64,000 nucleotides of DNA from the NCBI GenBank assembly GCA_035626595.1, contig DASPNJ010000139.1, forward strand, positions 62,001 to 126,000, in the 5' to 3' direction. The DNA is from JAQGMV01 sp035626595 (GTDB taxonomy: Bacteria > Pseudomonadota > Gammaproteobacteria > Burkholderiales > SG8-41). Of the stretch, positions 26,658 to 35,169 are shown one piece after another; position 1 is the stretch's first letter; each line of letters starts with the position of its first letter. The translations under genes were made by a program, and so were the position numbers. Under the pieces are notes generated by a model, which ran no database searches, was not told where the DNA came from, and worked only from the letters and a program-made list of their open reading frames with translations.

Positions 26658-28589
26658 TTACGCCGCGGTCGTCGCGAAAAACGCCACCGCGTCGGCTTCG
26701 ACGCGCGTGCGCCGCATCGGCGGCAGGCTCTGGAGGATGCGCCGGCCGTAGCTTTTACTGAAGAGCCGCGGATCGCAGATCATCAGCACGCCGCGATCGC
26801 TCTCGTCGCGTATCAATCGCCCTGCCCCCTGCTTGAGCGTGATCACGGCATGCGGAAGCTGATGCTCGAGGAACGCGTTGTGTCCTTCCTGATTCATCTT
26901 GTCGATGCGCGCGGCAAGCACCGGATCGTCCGGCGCGGAGAACGGCAGTTTGTCGATCACGACGAGCGAGAGCGCCTCGCCGCGCACATCCACACCTTCC
27001 CAGAACGACTGGCTGCCCACCAGCACCGCGTCGCCGAGCTTGCGAAAGCGCTCGAGCAGCTCGGAGCGCGAACCCTGGCCCTGCATGAGCAGCGGGTAGC
27101 CCAGTCCCCGCCGCGCGAACGCGTCCTGTAACAGCGCATGCGCCTCGCGCATCGCGCGCAGGCTGGTGAACAGCAGGAACGCCCGGCCGCCGCTCGCTTC
27201 GATCACGGGGACCGCGGCTTCGACGACCGCGCGCGTGTGCTCCGGCGTGTTCGGCTCGGGCAGCCGCGGGGGCACGTACAGGAGTGCCTGGCGCTCGTAA
27301 TCGAACGGGCTGCCCCAGCTCTGCGTCTGCGCGTCGGCAAGCCCGAGTGCGCCGCAGTAATGCGTGAAATCGCCGGCGACCGACAACGTCGCAGACGTGA
27401 AGATCCACGCGCGCGCGCTTTCGCGCACCTGGCGCGAAAAGAGCTCGGCGACGGAAAGCGGCGTGGAATGCAGGTGTACCGCGTGCGTGAAGAGCTCCAG
27501 CCACTTCACGCGCTCGCCATCGACGCCGCTGCGCCAGCGTTCGAGCCGCTCGGCGAGGTCGAGCACGCGCTCGTGGCAGCGCTGCAGCGGTTCGCTGCGT
27601 TCGGCGTGCGGCACGAGCTGCGTCTGAAGCGCGTCCAGCCGCGCGAGCACCTGTGCGAGGGCGTCGTGAAAATCCCGGTTCCTTTCGAGCGCGCGCATCG
27701 GCACGCGCCCGGAGTCCTCGCGAAATGCGAGCCGCAGATCGCGCGCCGCTTTCTCCAGCGCACGCGCCGCTTCGGGCAGCTCGCGGCTGTCCTTCGCGGC
27801 CACCGCCGCCTCGAGGACCGTATCGCGCGCAAGCGTCACGACCTGCGCGCTGGATACGCTCTCGCCGAAGAAGATCGTCGCGGTCTCCGGGATCTGGTGC
27901 GCCTCGTCGAAAATCACCGTGTTGCACGCCGGCAGGAGCTCGCCCACGCCTTCGTCGCGCAGCATGAGGTCGGCGAAAAAGAGATGATGGTTGACGACGA
28001 CCACGTCCGCTTCGAACGCCTGCTTGCGCGCCTGCATGACGAAACAGCGGTCGAAGTGCTTGCAGTCCGAGCCGAGGCAGTTCTCGCGGGTGGAGGTCAC
28101 CTGCGACCAGATCGACGCTGATTCCGACACGGCGTCGCAGTCGGCGCGATCGCCGGTCTGGGTCGTGCGCGCGAACCGCTCGATGTGGGCGAGATCCTGC
28201 ACATCCTGGCGGTTCGCGAACCGGCCGTCGGCGGCGGCGCGCTCCAGATGGTAGTGACAGACGTAGTTCGCGCGGCCTTTGAGCAGTGCAACGGTGACCG
28301 GCAGCTTGAGCGCCTTGCGCACGGTCGGAATGTCGCGATCGAAAAGCTGGTCCTGGAGCGTCTTGGTGCCGGTGGAGATGATCACCTTGCCGCCGGAACG
28401 CAGCGCCGGCGAGAGGTATGCGAACGTTTTTCCGGTGCCGGTTCCGGCTTCAGCGACGAGCACGCTGCGGTTCTCGATCGCGGCAGCGACCGCGCGCGCC
28501 ATGTCGGCCTGCAGCGGCCGCGCGCGGAACTCCGGCACCACGCGTGCGAGCGCGCCGTCATCGGCGAATACGGGATCGATCTCGAGCAT
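26658..28589 (-). CDS. yoaA: ATP-dependent DNA helicase, YoaA/DinG family (Fe-S, XPD-like)
   Basis: Superfamily 2 5'-3' helicase involved in repair of blocked replication. I start at the ATG 28587-28589, giving 643 residues, near the YoaA length; the frame extends 10 codons further upstream. Walker A is AEAGTGTGKTFAYL (about residue 48) and motif II is FDEAHQIPE. Four cysteines for a 4Fe-4S cluster are seen: C111 (NYVCHYH) and C171, C176, C182 (NCLGSDCKHFDRC). C-terminal motifs include FTSATLS, GSQSFWEGVDVRG and QGAGRLIRDESDRG. YoaA rather than DinG is favoured by length and by FWEGVDVRGE; the choice is moderate in certainty. It ends 1 base beyond the double-hairpin repeat. Confidence 0.88.
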   Translation of the reverse strand: MLEIDPVFADDGALARVVPEFRARPLQADMARAVAAAIENRSVLVAEAGTGTGKTFAYLSPALRSGGKVIISTGTKTLQDQLFDRDIPTVRKALKLPVTVALLKGRANYVCHYHLERAAADGRFANRQDVQDLAHIERFARTTQTGDRADCDAVSESASIWSQVTSTRENCLGSDCKHFDRCFVMQARKQAFEADVVVVNHHLFFADLMLRDEGVGELLPACNTVIFDEAHQIPETATIFFGESVSSAQVVTLARDTVLEAAVAAKDSRELPEAARALEKAARDLRLAFREDSGRVPMRALERNRDFHDALAQVLARLDALQTQLVPHAERSEPLQRCHERVLDLAERLERWRSGVDGERVKWLELFTHAVHLHSTPLSVAELFSRQVRESARAWIFTSATLSVAGDFTHYCGALGLADAQTQSWGSPFDYERQALLYVPPRLPEPNTPEHTRAVVEAAVPVIEASGGRAFLLFTSLRAMREAHALLQDAFARRGLGYPLLMQGQGSRSELLERFRKLGDAVLVGSQSFWEGVDVRGEALSLVVIDKLPFSAPDDPVLAARIDKMNQEGHNAFLEHQLPHAVITLKQGAGRLIRDESDRGVLMICDPRLFSKSYGRRILQSLPPMRRTRVEADAVAFFATTAA

Positions 28590-28738
28590 CGGGAGCGATA
28601 CTACTGTATACTTCGCCACTTCCGTGCGCTTTGCCGATCAGCGCACCGGTCCGGAAATCTCCGTTTCTTTCCCCTGATTCGTCTGCCTTGATTGGTGTCC
28701 CTCGACTTTGAGCGACAGGCCGTCGCTTGGAGTTCGTA

Positions 28739-29878
28739 GTGAACACTGAAAATCAATTCGCCGGGCTCGGCCTGGCCGAACCGCTGCTGCGCGCCGTTTG
28801 CGACGCCGGCTATTCCATTCCCACGCCGATACAGGCGAAAGCCATTCCGCTCGTGCTCGCCGGCGGCGACCTGCTCGCAGCGGCGCAAACCGGAACCGGC
28901 AAGACCGCGGGATTCGTCCTGCCGATCCTGCACCGGCTGCACACTCAGCCGGCAAACGTGCGGCCGGGCCGTCCGCGCTGCCTCGTGCTCACGCCCACCC
29001 GCGAGCTCGCCGCCCAGGTCGAAGAGTCCGTGCGCACCTACGGCAAGTACGTGCCGGTGAAATCGATGGTGATGTTCGGCGGCGTCGGCTTTCAGCCGCA
29101 GGCCGCGCAGCTTCGCAAGCGCGTCGACATGCTCGTCGCGACCCCCGGACGCCTGCTCGACCACGCCGGCCAGCGCACCGTCGATCTGTCGGGCATCGAG
29201 ATCCTCGTCCTCGACGAAGGCGATCGCATGCTCGACATGGGCTTCATCCACGATATCAAACGCGTGCTGGCGCTGCTGCCCAAGACGCGGCAGAGCATGC
29301 TCTTCTCGGCGACGTTTTCCGAGGACGTGCGGGCACTCGCGGCGAAGCTCCTGAACAATCCCGGCTGCGTGGACGTCGCGCCGCGCAACACCGCTTCGGA
29401 GCTCGTGCAGCAAAGCGTGCACATGATCTCCAAAGAAAAGAAGCGCGACCTGCTCTCCCACCTCATCCGCAAGCACGAGTGGCGCCAGGTGCTCGTCTTC
29501 ACGCGCACCAAGCACGGCGCGAACCGCCTCGCCGAGAAGCTCGAGAAAGACGGCATCCGCAGCGCGGCGATCCACGGCAACAAGAGCCAGTCGGCGCGCA
29601 CGCGCGCGTTGACCGATTTCAAGAACGGCAGGGTGCCGGTGCTCGTCGCGACCGATATCGCCGCACGCGGACTCGATATCCAGGAGCTGCCGCACGTGGT
29701 GAACTTCGAGCTGCCGAACGTGCCGGAAGATTACGTGCACCGCATCGGCCGCACTGGCCGCGCGGGCGTGAGCGGCGCCGCGGTGTCACTCGTCGATCGG
29801 GACGAGATCCAGCTTCTGCGCGATATCGAGAAGCTCATCAAACGGCCGATCGAGCGCATCACCGTCGACGGCTTCTAG
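28739..29878 (+). CDS. rhlE: DEAD-box ATP-dependent RNA helicase, RhlE-type, with a DEGD motif
   Basis: RNA-unwinding ATPase of ribosome assembly and RNA turnover. I prefer GTG 28739, which has GGAG seven bases upstream; TTG 28727 is possible. The product is 379 residues, shorter than usual RhlE because the basic C-terminal extension is absent. Q-motif region GLGLAEPLLRAV...PTPIQ, Walker A AAQTGTGKTAGF, PTRELAAQ, TPGRLLDH, SAT in FSATFS, and the C-terminal HRIGRTGRAG are intact. Motif II reads D159-E160-G161-D162 (DEGDRMLDMGF) where the family has DEAD. It is divergent from the YoaA-like gene across 149 bases that must hold both promoters. Confidence 0.9.
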   Translation: MNTENQFAGLGLAEPLLRAVCDAGYSIPTPIQAKAIPLVLAGGDLLAAAQTGTGKTAGFVLPILHRLHTQPANVRPGRPRCLVLTPTRELAAQVEESVRTYGKYVPVKSMVMFGGVGFQPQAAQLRKRVDMLVATPGRLLDHAGQRTVDLSGIEILVLDEGDRMLDMGFIHDIKRVLALLPKTRQSMLFSATFSEDVRALAAKLLNNPGCVDVAPRNTASELVQQSVHMISKEKKRDLLSHLIRKHEWRQVLVFTRTKHGANRLAEKLEKDGIRSAAIHGNKSQSARTRALTDFKNGRVPVLVATDIAARGLDIQELPHVVNFELPNVPEDYVHRIGRTGRAGVSGAAVSLVDRDEIQLLRDIEKLIKRPIERITVDGF

Positions 29879-29885
29879 ACGTCAC

Positions 29886-29903
29886 GCCCCGCGCAAGCGG
29901 GGC
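29886..29903 (+). terminator. short stable hairpin after rhlE
   Basis: GCCCCGC-GCAA-GCGGGGC: seven G:C pairs closed by a GNRA tetraloop, 8 bases after the rhlE stop and without a U-tract. A second small inverted repeat (TCCCGCGTTCGCGGGA) lies a few bases on. It is more likely an RNA 3'-end stabiliser than a strict terminator. Confidence 0.5.
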
Positions 29904-29959
29904 CTCGATGGAACGTTCCGGAGTCCCGCGTTCGCGGGAATGCCGGATATGCTCTACCC

Positions 29960-30691
29960 GTGGAAAAAGTCAGACTCTCGAAGCTGATGGCCGCGCAGGG
30001 GCTGTGCTCGCGGCGCGAGGCCGACAGCTACATCGAGCGCGGGTGGGTTTTCGTCGACGGCGAGCGCGTGAGCGAGCTCGGCACGAAGATCTACCCCAAT
30101 CAGCGCATCACGCTCTCGCGCGCGGCCGCGGCCGAACAGACGGCGCGCGTGACGATCCTCCTCAATAAGCCGATCGGCTACGTTTCCGGACAGCCCGAGC
30201 CCGGCTACACGCCGGCGGTGACGCTCGTCACACGCGAATCGCACTGGAAGGACGATCGCAGCGCGACCCGCTTTCATCCCTCGCATTTGAAAGGTCTCGC
30301 GCCGGCGGGCCGCCTCGACATCGACTCGCAGGGCTTGCTGGTGCTCACGCAGGACGGACGCATTGCGCGGCAGTTGATCGGCCAGGAGAGCGAGATCGAG
30401 AAGGAATATCTGGTCCGGGTCGAAGGTAAGCTCTCCGCACAGGGCCTCGCGCTGCTCAACCACGGCTTGAGCCTCGACGGCGCAGCGCTGAAACCCGCAC
30501 GTGTCGCGTGGCAGAACCGCGAGCAGCTCCGGTTCATCCTGCAGGAAGGCAAGAAGCGCCAGATCCGCCGCATGTGCGAGCTGGTCGGCCTCGAAGTGAC
30601 GGGGCTCAAACGCGTGCGGATCGGCCGCGTGCGGCTCGGCGATCTGCCGGTCGGCCAGTGGCGCTATCTGCGTTCCGACGAGCCGTTCTAG
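29960..30691 (+). CDS. RsuA/RluB/RluE/RluF-family rRNA pseudouridine synthase
   Basis: A 243-residue enzyme from a GTG start. It has an N-terminal S4 domain (VRLSKLMAAQGLCSRREAD, about residues 4-22) and the catalytic domain with the motif PAGRLDIDSQGLLVLTQDG (about 115-133), in which the Asp after RL is the catalytic residue. The late motif EGKKRQIRRMCELVGLEV is diagnostic of the RsuA-type branch. RLDxDSQGL is the form seen in RluF, so modification of 23S rRNA near U2604 is the best guess; RluB is the alternative. It has no close operon partners; rhlE ends 81 bases upstream. Confidence 0.85.
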   Translation: MEKVRLSKLMAAQGLCSRREADSYIERGWVFVDGERVSELGTKIYPNQRITLSRAAAAEQTARVTILLNKPIGYVSGQPEPGYTPAVTLVTRESHWKDDRSATRFHPSHLKGLAPAGRLDIDSQGLLVLTQDGRIARQLIGQESEIEKEYLVRVEGKLSAQGLALLNHGLSLDGAALKPARVAWQNREQLRFILQEGKKRQIRRMCELVGLEVTGLKRVRIGRVRLGDLPVGQWRYLRSDEPF

Positions 30692-30737
30692 CCGCGGTAC
30701 TCCCCTTGCATCACGCCGGGGAACGCAAACGTTCCCG

Positions 30738-31811
30738 ATGGGCATGATCCGAATCGGCATCTCCGGCTGGCGCTACGAGCCGTGGCGCGGCGTCTTTTAT
30801 CCGAAAGACCTTGCGCAGCGGCGCGAGCTCGAGTTCGCTTCGCGCGCCTTTCCGACGATCGAGCTGAACGGCTCGTTCTATTCGCTCCAGCATCCGGCGA
30901 GCTACCAGACGTGGTACGACGAGACGCCGGACGACTTCGTTTTCGCCATCAAGGGCGGACGCTACATCACCCACCTGCTGAGGCTGAAGAACTGCGAGAG
31001 CGCGATGGCCAACTTTTTCGCCTCCGGCATATTCAATCTGTGCGAGAAAACGGGACCGTTCCTGTGGCAGTTTCCGCCGCAGTTTCGCTACGACGAGGAG
31101 CGCTTCGAAAATTTCTTCCGCGCGTTGCCGCGGGACTACGAAGCCGCGCTCAAGCTCGCACGCAGGCGTGACGCGCGGATGACCGGGCGCTGCCGGCTCG
31201 CGATCGACTGCAACCGGCCGCTGCGTCACGCCGTCGAGATCCGGCACGAGAGCTTCGTCGACGAGCGCTTCATCGCGCAGCTTCGGCGCCATCGCATCGC
31301 GCTCGTGGTCGCGGATACCGCCGGCAAATGGCCCTACTACGAAGACGTCACCGCGGATTTCATGTACATCCGTTTGCACGGCGATGCCGAGCTCTATGTC
31401 AGCGGCTATACGGACGCTGCGCTCGAGCGCTGGGCGCAGCGCATCCGCGCGTGGGCCGGCGGAGCCGAGCCGGACGATGCGAAGCGCATCTCGGAGAAAG
31501 CGCCGCCGCGCCGCCGCTCGCGCGACGTGTACTGCTACTTCGACAACGACGTGAAGGTCCGCGCCCCGATCGACGCCCACAACCTCATGCGCAAGCTCGG
31601 CCTGCCGGTGAAGGTCCATGCGGCGGTCGTCGCCGAAACGCCCGAATCGTTCGTACCCGAAGCGCTCGACGCGCTGCCGTACGCGTTGCCGCGGCAGGAT
31701 ACGCGCTGGCATTTCGGTCCGCGCGTGAGCGCGGCCGCCGCGCGACGGCTTGCGAGCCGTGCGGGACCGGGCGCCAAAGCACACCCGGAGCGCACGCGGA
31801 GGAACCCGTGA
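30738..31811 (+). CDS. DUF72 family protein (YecE-like)
   Basis: A 357-residue protein of the DUF72 TIM-barrel-like family, whose biochemical function is unknown. The N-terminus MIRIGISGWRYEPWRGVFYP is the family signature (an ATG at 30744 is an equally good start). Others are ELNGSFYSLQHPASYQTWYDETP, FAIKGGRYITHLLRLKN, FLWQFPPQFRYD and VCYFDNDVKVRAPI-like YCYFDNDVKVRAP near residue 265. A basic, low-complexity C-terminal tail (about 315-357) extends beyond the usual domain. Its stop overlaps the start of the DUF2892 gene (GTGA), suggesting co-translation. Confidence 0.85.
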   Translation: MGMIRIGISGWRYEPWRGVFYPKDLAQRRELEFASRAFPTIELNGSFYSLQHPASYQTWYDETPDDFVFAIKGGRYITHLLRLKNCESAMANFFASGIFNLCEKTGPFLWQFPPQFRYDEERFENFFRALPRDYEAALKLARRRDARMTGRCRLAIDCNRPLRHAVEIRHESFVDERFIAQLRRHRIALVVADTAGKWPYYEDVTADFMYIRLHGDAELYVSGYTDAALERWAQRIRAWAGGAEPDDAKRISEKAPPRRRSRDVYCYFDNDVKVRAPIDAHNLMRKLGLPVKVHAAVVAETPESFVPEALDALPYALPRQDTRWHFGPRVSAAAARRLASRAGPGAKAHPERTRRNP

Positions 31812-32272
31812 GCGTGGGACGACACGACCGCGTGCGCGCGCACACCGCGCACGCGGTGAACGCCGCGATCGACGACGCGATGCGCGACCGGCTGTTCGCC
31901 TACAGTACGTGCAGCGACGAGGAGATTTCGGCGCGGCTCGACGCGCTCGACGACGAATGGGATATCGAGCGCTACCTCGAAGTCCTGGCGCCGGGCTTCG
32001 CGCTGGCAGGACTCGCGCTCGGCCTCGTGCGCGACCGCCGGTGGCTCATCTTGTCCGGCGGTGTGCTCGCGTTTCTCCTGCAGCATGCGGTGCAGGGCTG
32101 GTGCCCTCCCCTCGCCGTGCTTCGGCGCATCGGCGTGCGCACGCGGCGCGAGATCGACGAGGAGCGCTATGCGTTGAAAGCGCTGCGCGGCGATTTCTCC
32201 GGCCTGCCGCCGGACGCGCCGCGCAACCGCGTCACCCGTATCGACAGCGTGCTGGACGCGGTCAGGAGCTAG
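31808..32272 (+). CDS. DUF2892-like small membrane protein
   Basis: A 154-residue protein starting at a GTG that overlaps the DUF72 stop; the long upstream frame is a shadow. A polar N-terminal domain of about 60 residues precedes two hydrophobic segments (YLEVLAPGFALAGLALGL and WLILSGGVLAFLLQHAVQG, about residues 60-100). The tail GWCPPLAVLRRIGVRTRREI and ALKALRGDF is the pattern known from DUF2892/YgaP-like inner-membrane domains. Its role is unknown. No rhodanese domain, which often accompanies DUF2892, is present here. Confidence 0.7.
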   Translation: MSVGRHDRVRAHTAHAVNAAIDDAMRDRLFAYSTCSDEEISARLDALDDEWDIERYLEVLAPGFALAGLALGLVRDRRWLILSGGVLAFLLQHAVQGWCPPLAVLRRIGVRTRREIDEERYALKALRGDFSGLPPDAPRNRVTRIDSVLDAVRS

Positions 32273-32287
32273 ACCTCGCACGGAGGG

Positions 32288-32320
32288 CCGTTCATCCTTC
32301 GACAAGCTCAGGACGAACGG
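32288..32320. repeat. intergenic palindrome with TTCGACAAGCT core
   Basis: Inverted repeat CCGTTC-aTCCT...AGGA-c-GAACGG around TTCGACAAGCTC. Two related copies occur at 44151-44222. This resembles dispersed proteobacterial repeats with a CGACAAGCT core. It separates the DUF2892 gene from the hydrolase gene. Confidence 0.7.
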
Positions 32321-32351
32321 ATCACAATGGCTGCCTCATCCAGGGACAGTC

Positions 32352-33131
32352 ATGAGAATCCTCGCGTTCGCTCTTAGCGTTATCGCACTCACGCTCGGCA
32401 CTGCACGCGCCGCTGACAGGGTCATCGACATTCCTACGCGGCCCGGCGTGACGCAGCGGTTCGTGCTGATCTCGCCCCCGGATGCGAAGGCAGCTGTCGT
32501 GCTCTTCGCCGGCGGTCACGGCGGGCTGCAAATCAGCGATTCGGGCGCGTTCGCCTGGGGCCGCGGCAACTTCCTCGTGCGCAGCGCACCGCTTTTCGCG
32601 CGGCAGCAGCTCGTGGTAGCCATCATCGATGCGCCGTCCGACAGGCAATCGCATCCCTACCTGATGGGCTTTCGGCAGACACCCGAGCACGCCGCGGATG
32701 TGAAGGCGGTGATCGCTTGGCTGCGCGAGCACACCAAGCTGCCGGTATGGCTCGTCGGCACGAGCCGCGGCACCCAATCGGCGGCGGGCGTAGCGGTGCA
32801 ACTTGGCGGGACGCACGGACCGGACGGGCTCGTCCTCACCGCCACGCTGTTCGGGGATGCGCGGGGCAGGCCCGTTCCGGAAATGCCCGTCGACTCACTC
32901 CGAATTCCGGTGCTCGTGGTCCATCACGAGCAGGACGAATGTCGCTACACGCTGTTCCGCGACGCGCCACAGCTCATGGATAAGCTCACCGCCGCTCCGC
33001 GCAAGGAGCTCGTCTCGTTCCGTGGCGGTGAGAGCTACGGCAACCCGTGCGAAGGGCAGGCGTATCACGGCTTCAGGGGGCTCGAGGAGGACGTGGTCTC
33101 GCGCATTTCGAGCTGGATCCTCACGAAGTAG
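32352..33131 (+). CDS. secreted alpha/beta hydrolase-fold protein
   Basis: A 259-residue protein with a cleavable signal peptide (about residues 1-20, ending ARA-A). The alpha/beta hydrolase pattern is visible: VVLFAGGHGGLQ with the oxyanion-hole glycines (about 50-61), the nucleophile elbow LVGTSRGTQSAA (Ser about 138), a candidate acid in VVHHEQDECRY, and a terminal His in YHGFRGLEED. Close homologues are usually called alpha/beta hydrolase or dienelactone-hydrolase-like without known substrate. Periplasmic location is likely. It has no obvious operon partner; the NlpC/P60 gene follows 59 bases later. Confidence 0.72.
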   Translation: MRILAFALSVIALTLGTARAADRVIDIPTRPGVTQRFVLISPPDAKAAVVLFAGGHGGLQISDSGAFAWGRGNFLVRSAPLFARQQLVVAIIDAPSDRQSHPYLMGFRQTPEHAADVKAVIAWLREHTKLPVWLVGTSRGTQSAAGVAVQLGGTHGPDGLVLTATLFGDARGRPVPEMPVDSLRIPVLVVHHEQDECRYTLFRDAPQLMDKLTAAPRKELVSFRGGESYGNPCEGQAYHGFRGLEEDVVSRISSWILTK

Positions 33132-33190
33132 ATGCAGATCGCGTTGTAAGCCGTTGCGAGATATGCAGATGTCCTCTATAGTCCGCCGCG

Positions 33191-33766
33191 ATGAGGACCT
33201 TGCTGCTGGCACTCGCGGCGCTCTACATCGCCGGATGCGCATCGACGCCGACCACCCGCTCGCGGCCTGCACCGCGCCCGGTCCCCATCGCGAAGCCGGC
33301 GCCCGCCCCGTCACCGGCGCCTGATGCGCTCCCCGCCCCCCCGGCCCCGGTGACACTGTCCCCGCGTGCCTTCGACGAAATTGCGGCGGCCCGTACGCGG
33401 GAGCTGGCGCTGCATGCACTGGCCCATGTCGGCGTGCCCTATCGCTACGGTGGAACCTCCCCGGAGAGCGGGTTCGACTGCAGCGGACTGGTTTATTACG
33501 TGTTTCGTAACGGCCTGGGGCTCGCGCTGCCCCGCAATACCCAGGCTTTGAGCGAAGTCGGCGAACCAGTGCCGACAGAGGCGTTGGAACCGGGTGATCT
33601 CGTCTTCTTCGATACGATGCGCAAGCCCTACTCGCACGTGGGGATCTATCTCGGGGATTACCGGTTCATCCACGCACCGACGACCGGCGGCCGGGTCGAG
33701 CTGGTAGACCTGCGGCACCAGTACTGGCGCACGCGCTTCAACGGCGCCCGCCGTCTCTCCCTCTAG
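33191..33766 (+). CDS. NlpC/P60 family peptidoglycan endopeptidase lipoprotein
   Basis: Cell-wall hydrolase that cleaves peptide stems. A 191-residue lipoprotein: the signal peptide ends in the lipobox IAGC (lipid-attached C16). A proline/alanine-rich linker (about residues 20-55) then reaches the NlpC/P60 domain. The catalytic residues are C97 in FDCSGLVYYVF, H149 in YSHVGIYLG and H161 in FIHAPTTGG. Size and layout match Spr/MepS-type enzymes, anchored probably to the outer membrane. It stands alone between the hydrolase gene and the Fur-controlled fbpA promoter. Confidence 0.9.
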   Translation: MRTLLLALAALYIAGCASTPTTRSRPAPRPVPIAKPAPAPSPAPDALPAPPAPVTLSPRAFDEIAAARTRELALHALAHVGVPYRYGGTSPESGFDCSGLVYYVFRNGLGLALPRNTQALSEVGEPVPTEALEPGDLVFFDTMRKPYSHVGIYLGDYRFIHAPTTGGRVELVDLRHQYWRTRFNGARRLSL

Positions 33767-33811
33767 TACTTAATACCTTGCGCGTTCGTGTAGGAACGAT
33801 TGTGAGCCGGC

Positions 33812-33840
33812 TTGTTAGTGAGAATCATTCTTGTTAGCAT
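33812..33840 (+). promoter_or_regulatory. Fur-box promoter of fbpA
   Basis: Bases 33817-33835 match 16 of 19 positions of the strong Fur operator form AATGAGAATCATTCTCATT. A -35-like TTGTTA (33812-33817) and -10-like TAGCAT (33835-33840) lie 17 bases apart, so the box fills the spacer exactly. Iron-loaded Fur should block transcription; start would be about 30 bases before the fbpA ATG. Confidence 0.8.
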
Positions 33841-33878
33841 TCCGGCGCGACTTCTCAACACGCCGACCAAGGACTCGA

Positions 33879-34916
33879 ATGACCTCGATCACCCGCAGTG
33901 CCTGCACGCTCGCCATCGCGACCCTCTTCACCTGCGCGCCTTTCACGGCTGCCGCGCAGGACAAGGTCCTGAACCTCTATTCATCACGCCATTACCAGAC
34001 CGACGAAGCGCTCTACGCCAACTTCACGAAACAGGCGGGGATCAAGATCAACCGCATCGAGGCCGGCGAAGACCCGCTGATCGAGCGGCTCAAGAACGAA
34101 GGCGCCAACAGCCCCGGCGACGTGCTCGTGACCGTCGACGCCGGGCGCCTGTGGCGCGCCGAGCAGCTGGGCCTGCTCCAGCCGGTGAAATCGAAAGTGC
34201 TCGAAACGCGGCTGCCCGCGCACATGCGCGCGACCAACGACCAGTGGTTCGGCTTCTCGGCGCGCGCCCGCGTCATCGTCTACAACAAGGCGAGCGTCAA
34301 CCCGGCCGACGTCCAGAACTACGAGGACCTCGCGAATCCGAAGATGAAAGGCAAGGTCTGCACGCGCTCCGGCAGCCACGTCTACAACCTCTCGCTCATG
34401 AGCGCGCTCATCGAGCATTGGGGCGAGAAGCGCGCGGAGGAATGGGCCCGCGGCGTGGTCGCGAACTTCGCGCGCGCGCCCAAAGGCGGCGACACCGACC
34501 AGATCCGCGGCGTCGCATCGGGCGAATGCCAGGTGGCGATCAGCAACAGCTACTACTACGTGCGGCTGCTCAAGTCCGAGAAGCCAGAGGACAAGAAGGT
34601 GACGCAGGCGGTCGGACTGATCTGGCCGAACCAGAAGAGCTTCGGCACGCACATGAACATCTCGGGCGCGGGCGTGCTCAAGAACGCGCCGCACCGCGAT
34701 GCGGCGGTGCGCTACCTCGAATATCTCGCGAGCGACAGCGCGCAGAGCTATTTCGCGAACGGCAACAACGAATGGCCGGTCGCGAAAGGCGTGAAGCTCG
34801 ACAACGCCGCGCTCGCCTCGCTCGGCACGTTCAAGAGCGACACGCTCAATATCTCGGTGCTGGGCAAGAACCAGGCGCTCGCGCAGAAAATCTTCGACCG
34901 CGTAGGCTACAAGTAA
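33879..34916 (+). CDS. fbpA: periplasmic ferric iron-binding protein (FbpA/FutA type)
   Basis: Solute-binding protein that captures Fe3+ in the periplasm for ABC import. I start at ATG 33879 (AAGGA ribosome site), giving 345 residues; the frame extends 16 codons upstream into the promoter. A signal peptide ends near FTAAA-Q (residue 26-27). The mature N-terminus VLNLYSSRHYQTDEALY and the later SNSYYYVRLLKSE carry the tyrosines that ligate iron in FutA/FbpA proteins. SGAGVLKNAPH and ASDSAQSYFANGNNEWPV are also typical. The permease gene is convergent and the ATPase gene lies beyond it, an unusual split arrangement. Confidence 0.92.
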   Translation: MTSITRSACTLAIATLFTCAPFTAAAQDKVLNLYSSRHYQTDEALYANFTKQAGIKINRIEAGEDPLIERLKNEGANSPGDVLVTVDAGRLWRAEQLGLLQPVKSKVLETRLPAHMRATNDQWFGFSARARVIVYNKASVNPADVQNYEDLANPKMKGKVCTRSGSHVYNLSLMSALIEHWGEKRAEEWARGVVANFARAPKGGDTDQIRGVASGECQVAISNSYYYVRLLKSEKPEDKKVTQAVGLIWPNQKSFGTHMNISGAGVLKNAPHRDAAVRYLEYLASDSAQSYFANGNNEWPVAKGVKLDNAALASLGTFKSDTLNISVLGKNQALAQKIFDRVGYK

Positions 34917-35008
34917 CGGTTTGGTTGCGGCAGAGACGATCCGTCGCACCTCATGGAGCCGCAAAACCGTTTTCCAAGCGCGAAACCCCGTTCGCGGCGG
35001 TCAGTCAA

Positions 35009-35043
35009 CACACGACAGACCGCACACGACAGACCGCACACGA
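35009..35043. repeat. short tandem repeat, unit CACACGACAGACCG
   Basis: Two full copies of a 14-base unit (35009-35022 and 35023-35036) and half a third. It lies in the 253-base gap between the convergent fbpA and fbpB, which otherwise shows only a weak inverted repeat just after fbpA (GGTTTGGTTGCGG with CCGCAAAACC). Confidence 0.7.
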
Positions 35044-35169
35044 ACGGCGCGCTTCGATGACTGCGGCTCAAATCGGCACGCCGGCTCAGCACTGCCGCAG
35101 AGGCGTAGGTGGGCACCAGCCCACCGGCCGGCGGGTTGCGCTTCGCTGCACCCGCTCACGCGCCGCGCG

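Noticed and set aside
35009..35043. Tandem 14-base repeat as a CRISPR or replication iteron
   Set aside because: Only two and a half adjacent units without spacers, and no cas or replication gene nearby.
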